Assembly: GCF_000720175.1 (NCBI RefSeq)
Contig: NZ_JOIX01000064.1
Location: 1 to 40,971 of the forward strand
From: Streptomyces sp. NRRL S-337
GTDB taxonomy: Bacteria; Actinomycetota; Actinomycetes; Streptomycetales; Streptomycetaceae
Length of the DNA stretch: 40,971 nucleotides
Direction of reading: 5' to 3'
Positions 38,538-40,971 of this stretch are shown here, piece by piece. Numbering within the stretch: the first letter of the stretch is position 1; the number at the start of each line of letters is the position of its first letter. The notes beneath the pieces were generated by a model. That model was given only the letters and a program-made list of their open reading frames with translations, did not search any database and was not told the origin of the DNA. The translations under genes were made by a program, and so were the position numbers.

Positions 38538-39485
38538 ATGACGAGCGCGCCCACCGCACTGACCGTGACGGACACCGAAGTCCTCCGGGACGCCCTCGGT
38601 CTGCTCAAGGACCGGGAACAGGTCGCCGAGCGACTGCTCGACTCCTCCGCCAAGCACTCCTTCGACCCCGACACCGAACTCGACTGGGACGCGCCCCTCG
38701 AAGAGGGCAAGTGGTTCTGGCCGCCGGAGCTGGTCTCGCTCTACGACACCCCGCTGTGGAAGAAGATGTCGCTGGAGCAGCAGCAGGACCTCGCCCGCCA
38801 CGAGGCCGCCTCGCTCGCCTCGCTGGGCATCTGGTTCGAGATCATCCTGATGCAGCTGCTGGTCCGGCACATCTACGACAAGCCGGTGACCAGCGCCCAC
38901 GTCCGGTACGCCCTCACCGAGATCGCCGACGAGTGCCGGCACTCCAAGATGTTCGCGCGGATGATCCAGCACGGCGGGGCGCCCACGTACCCGGTCTCGC
39001 GGCTCAACCACAACCTCGCCCGGATCCTCAAGACGGTCTCCACCACCCCGGGTTCCTTCGCCTGCACCCTGCTCGGCGAGGAGATCCTGGACTGGATGCA
39101 GCGGCTGACCTTCCCGGACGAGCGGGTGCAGAGCCTGGTGCGCGGGGTGACCCGGATCCACGTCGTCGAGGAGGCCCGGCACGTCCGCTACGCCCGCGAG
39201 GAGCTGCGCCGCCAGATGGTCACCGCGCCGCGCTGGGAGCGCGAGTTGACCCGCCTCAGCTGCGGCGAGGCGGCCCGGGTGTTCTCCGTGGCCTTCGTCA
39301 ATCCGGACGTGTACCGCAATGTCGGGCTGGACAAGCGGGAGGCGGTGGCCCAGGTGAAGGCCAGCGGCCACCGCCGCGAGGTGATGCAGTCCGGCGCCCA
39401 ACGGCTGACCGACTTCCTCGACGAGATCGGCGTACTGCGCGGCGTGGGCCGCCGGCTGTGGCGCGCCTCGGGCCTGCTGGCCTGA
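38538..39485 (+). CDS. AurF-family di-iron N-oxygenase
   Basis: The 315-residue protein matches the AurF family, whose type member oxidises p-aminobenzoate to p-nitrobenzoate. All seven iron ligands have counterparts: Glu101, Glu132 and His135 (DECRH), Glu181 or Glu182 (GEEILDW), and His208, Glu212 and His215 (HVVEEARH), with the same H-x3-E-x2-H spacing as AurF His223, Glu227 and His230. An active enzyme is therefore likely, but no biosynthetic genes for an arylamine lie nearby, so the substrate is unknown. The ATG has GAGGT ten bases upstream. A TetR gene follows 74 bp later on the same strand. Confidence 0.9.
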   Translation: MTSAPTALTVTDTEVLRDALGLLKDREQVAERLLDSSAKHSFDPDTELDWDAPLEEGKWFWPPELVSLYDTPLWKKMSLEQQQDLARHEAASLASLGIWFEIILMQLLVRHIYDKPVTSAHVRYALTEIADECRHSKMFARMIQHGGAPTYPVSRLNHNLARILKTVSTTPGSFACTLLGEEILDWMQRLTFPDERVQSLVRGVTRIHVVEEARHVRYAREELRRQMVTAPRWERELTRLSCGEAARVFSVAFVNPDVYRNVGLDKREAVAQVKASGHRREVMQSGAQRLTDFLDEIGVLRGVGRRLWRASGLLA

Positions 39486-39546
39486 AGCGGCCGCCCGCGG
39501 CGACCGTTGGGGGCGAGCACCTGTACGAGCCGAAATCCGGGACGGA

Positions 39547-39552
39547 TACGCT
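39547..39552 (+). promoter_or_regulatory. Candidate -10 box of the TetR gene
   Basis: TACGCT lies seven bases before the ATG at 39560. No ribosome-binding site is present, so this gene may have its own leaderless transcript rather than being read from the AurF-type gene. Confidence 0.4.
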
Positions 39553-39559
39553 GCTGCCC

Positions 39560-40300
39560 ATGAACGGCAGCGGCACCGCCCCAGCAGTACCCCGACCCGC
39601 CTACCGCAGGCTGAGCGTCGAGCAGCGCCGCAGCCAACTGCTCGCGGCGGCCCTCGGGCTGTTCGCCCAGCACGCGCCGGAGGACGTCTCGCTGGACGAC
39701 GTGGCCACCGCCGCCCAGGTCTCACGGCCGCTCGTCTACCGCTACTTCCCCGGCGGCAAGCAGCAGTTGTACGAGGCCGCGCTGCGCAGTGCCGCGGACA
39801 TCCTGGAGCGCTGCTTCGCCGAGCCGGAGACCGGGCCGCTCACCCAGCGGCTGTCCCGTGCGCTGGACCGCTACCTGGCGTTCGTCGACGAGCACGACGC
39901 CGGTTTCAGCGCGCTGCTCCAGGGCGGCAGCGTCGTGGAGACGTCCCGTACGAGCGCGATCGTGGACGAGGTGCGGCGCGCCGCGGCCGACCAGATCCTG
40001 CGCCACCTGGGCGAGCCGGAACCGGGTCTGCGGCTGCGGATGACGGTCCGGATGTGGATCACCGCCGTCGAGGGCGCCTCGCTGATCTGGCTCGACGAGG
40101 GCAAGCGGCCACCGCTCGACGAGCTGCGCGACTGGCTGGTCGACCACTTCGTCGCCCTGCTCACCGCCACCGCGGCGCGCGATCCGCAGACCGCGCGGGT
40201 GACCCGGGGAGCACTGCGGATGGAGGCCTCCGAAGGCCCGGTCGGCGATCTGGCCCGCCGCATCCTGCCGGTCGTGAGTGACGCCGGGCACCTGCTGTGA
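39560..40300 (+). CDS. TetR family transcriptional regulator
   Basis: This is a 246-residue TetR-type repressor. The N-terminal helix-turn-helix is VSLDDVATAAQVSRPLVYRYFPGGK (about 46-70), with the usual YRYF recognition end. The ligand domain is helical and of ordinary length, except for a C-terminal tail of about 25 residues. It follows the AurF-type gene and probably controls it and the divergent ferritin-like gene through the 171-bp spacer. The ligand is unknown. Confidence 0.9.
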   Translation: MNGSGTAPAVPRPAYRRLSVEQRRSQLLAAALGLFAQHAPEDVSLDDVATAAQVSRPLVYRYFPGGKQQLYEAALRSAADILERCFAEPETGPLTQRLSRALDRYLAFVDEHDAGFSALLQGGSVVETSRTSAIVDEVRRAAADQILRHLGEPEPGLRLRMTVRMWITAVEGASLIWLDEGKRPPLDELRDWLVDHFVALLTATAARDPQTARVTRGALRMEASEGPVGDLARRILPVVSDAGHLL

Positions 40301-40336
40301 CCTGCGCGGCGATCCCCGTGATGTGAGACTGGGGAC

Positions 40337-40558
40337 GTGCGAAGCGAGAACACGCCCTTCGTCGGCGGGCCCCTCGACGGCCGGGTGCTGCCCGTGCTGG
40401 TCGGGATGACCGGCCAGCCGCCGAAGACCTACGAGATCCCGGTGCCGAACGACGACGGGCGGCCCCCGACCCTCCATGTCTACCGACGGGTCCCGGACCG
40501 CGTGGGCCGCCTGGGCCTGCCCCGCGGGTGGCGCTACGAGTACACGGGTACGCGGTAG
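40337..40558 (+). CDS. Small hypothetical protein
   Basis: This is a 73-residue soluble protein starting at GTG, with GGGGA very close upstream. The sequence begins [20 protein letters not shown] and ends WRYEYTGTR. It has no membrane segment, signal peptide or metal motif. It resembles short conserved streptomycete proteins that share a GGPLDG-type start, also met in phage proteins of unknown role. The ordered hydrophobic/charged pattern supports a real gene. Its 3' end abuts the repeat array. Confidence 0.6.
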   Translation: MRSENTPFVGGPLDGRVLPVLVGMTGQPPKTYEIPVPNDDGRPPTLHVYRRVPDRVGRLGLPRGWRYEYTGTR

Positions 40559-40580
40559 CGGTAGCGGTAGCTCTTTCCCC

Positions 40581-40868
40581 CACGTACTCGGCTGCAGCGC
40601 CGTGGTCGTTGCTCGCCGGTGCGCTTTGCGGTGCCTCGTACGTAGCTGGCTGTCCCGCCGCGGTTGTTGCTCGCCGTTGCGCTTTGCGGCGCGCCGCACG
40701 TAGCTCGCCGTCCCGCCGCGGGGCTTGGTCGCCGTTGCGCTTTGCGGCGCCGCGTACGTAGCTGTCTGTCTCGCCGCGGGTCGTCTCGCCGTTGCGCGCT
40801 TTGCGGCGCCTCCCACGTACTTGGCCGTCCCGCCGCGGTTGTTGTTCGCCGTTGCGCCTGCGGCGGGC
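40581..40868. repeat. Array of five 58-bp imperfect tandem repeats
   Basis: Units start at 40581, 40639, 40697, 40755 and 40814. The first three are exactly 58 bp, the fourth 59, the fifth shorter. Each begins (T/C)ACGTA, has a CCCGCCGCGG-type middle and ends with CGCCGTTGCGCTTTGCGGCG, whose ends can pair. Because 58 is not a multiple of three, no frame persists, so the array is non-coding. It occupies the stretch after the small gene, from 40559 on, and leads into the long hairpin at 40889-40960. Confidence 0.9.
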
Positions 40869-40888
40869 TGGGTTGTGGTGGGTGCGGT

Positions 40889-40960
40889 GACGGGCCTCCG
40901 GGGCCGGTGTTTGGGACTGCTGTCGCTTTACGTCCCAAACACCGGCCCCTCCGGCCCGTC
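40889..40960. repeat. Very long hairpin at the end of the repeat array
   Basis: Arms GGGGCCGGTGTTTGGGAC (40900-40917) and GTCCCAAACACCGGCCCC (40932-40949) pair perfectly over 18 bp around a 14-base loop. Outside a symmetric 3x3 internal loop (TCC/TCC), GACGGGCC (40889-40896) pairs with GGCCCGTC (40953-40960). Either strand would fold. It may be a terminator, a structured RNA or the end of a non-autonomous element; the window stops 11 bases later. Confidence 0.85.
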
Positions 40961-40971
40961 CCCTCCCGTTG

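Noticed and set aside
40581..40868. Possible CRISPR array
   Set aside because: The 58-bp units are similar along their whole length and directly abutting; there are no unique spacers between short identical repeats, and no cas genes are present.
39722..40938. Minus-strand frames with repeated segments such as RRDSQLRTR
   Set aside because: The internal repetition only reflects translation of the 58-bp DNA repeats in shifting frames, and the rest is antisense to the TetR gene.

Overview
The window looks like chromosomal DNA of a Streptomyces or a very close actinomycete. Signs are the very high G+C, third positions almost always G or C, many GTG and TTG starts, and a gene order typical of the Streptomyces core: atpIBEFHAGDC, a WecA/MraY-type transferase, glyA, a phosphatase-like gene, a Sua5-type gene, prmC, prfA, rpmE, an LCP gene, rho, thrB, thrC, hom, lysA and an argS-like gene. 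The genus is inferred from gene content and order; no 16S or other marker is present.

Layout. Positions 1-26989 are nearly all minus strand and hold housekeeping genes. They run, reading leftwards on the minus strand from a response regulator at 26989, through an ArgS-like protein, lysA, hom, thrC, thrB, rho, an LCP cell-wall enzyme, rpmE, prfA, prmC, a tRNA-threonylcarbamoylation gene, a degenerate low-molecular-weight phosphatase, a SHMT paralogue and a polyprenyl-phosphate sugar-phosphate transferase, to the full F1Fo ATP synthase operon and a DUF2550 membrane protein. A tRNA-Arg(CCG) gene at 27226-27297 (plus strand) ends the conserved block. To its right lies accessory DNA: a broken nuclease-like gene, a cytochrome P450, a SnoaL/NTF2-like gene, a SEDS protein coupled to a penicillin-binding protein, an HD hydrolase, an ABC ATPase, a divergent MarR-hydrolase pair, an ADP-ribosylglycohydrolase-type gene, two divergent di-iron proteins (one an AurF-family N-oxygenase) with a TetR regulator, a small conserved gene, and a 58-bp tandem repeat array that ends in a very long hairpin.

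How the genes work together. hom, thrC and thrB turn aspartate semialdehyde into threonine and lysA makes lysine from meso-diaminopimelate, so this is an aspartate-family cluster. rpmE, prfA, prmC and the Sua5-type gene serve translation: PrmC methylates the release factor whose gene lies next to it. The SEDS-PBP pair, the LCP protein and the WecA-type enzyme act on cell-wall polymers.

The best leads are: the 58-bp array with its terminal hairpin; an ArgS-derived protein whose catalytic domain is replaced by repeat-encoded linker; a phosphatase-like protein lacking its catalytic cysteine; a SHMT paralogue altered at a catalytic tyrosine; the AurF/ferritin-like pair; an ungapped internal duplication in AtpH; a CRP-like GTGA-N6-TCAC site upstream of the atp operon; and five genes with a TANNNT box only 6-7 bases before the start codon. 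No CRISPR array, transposase or intact prophage was seen.
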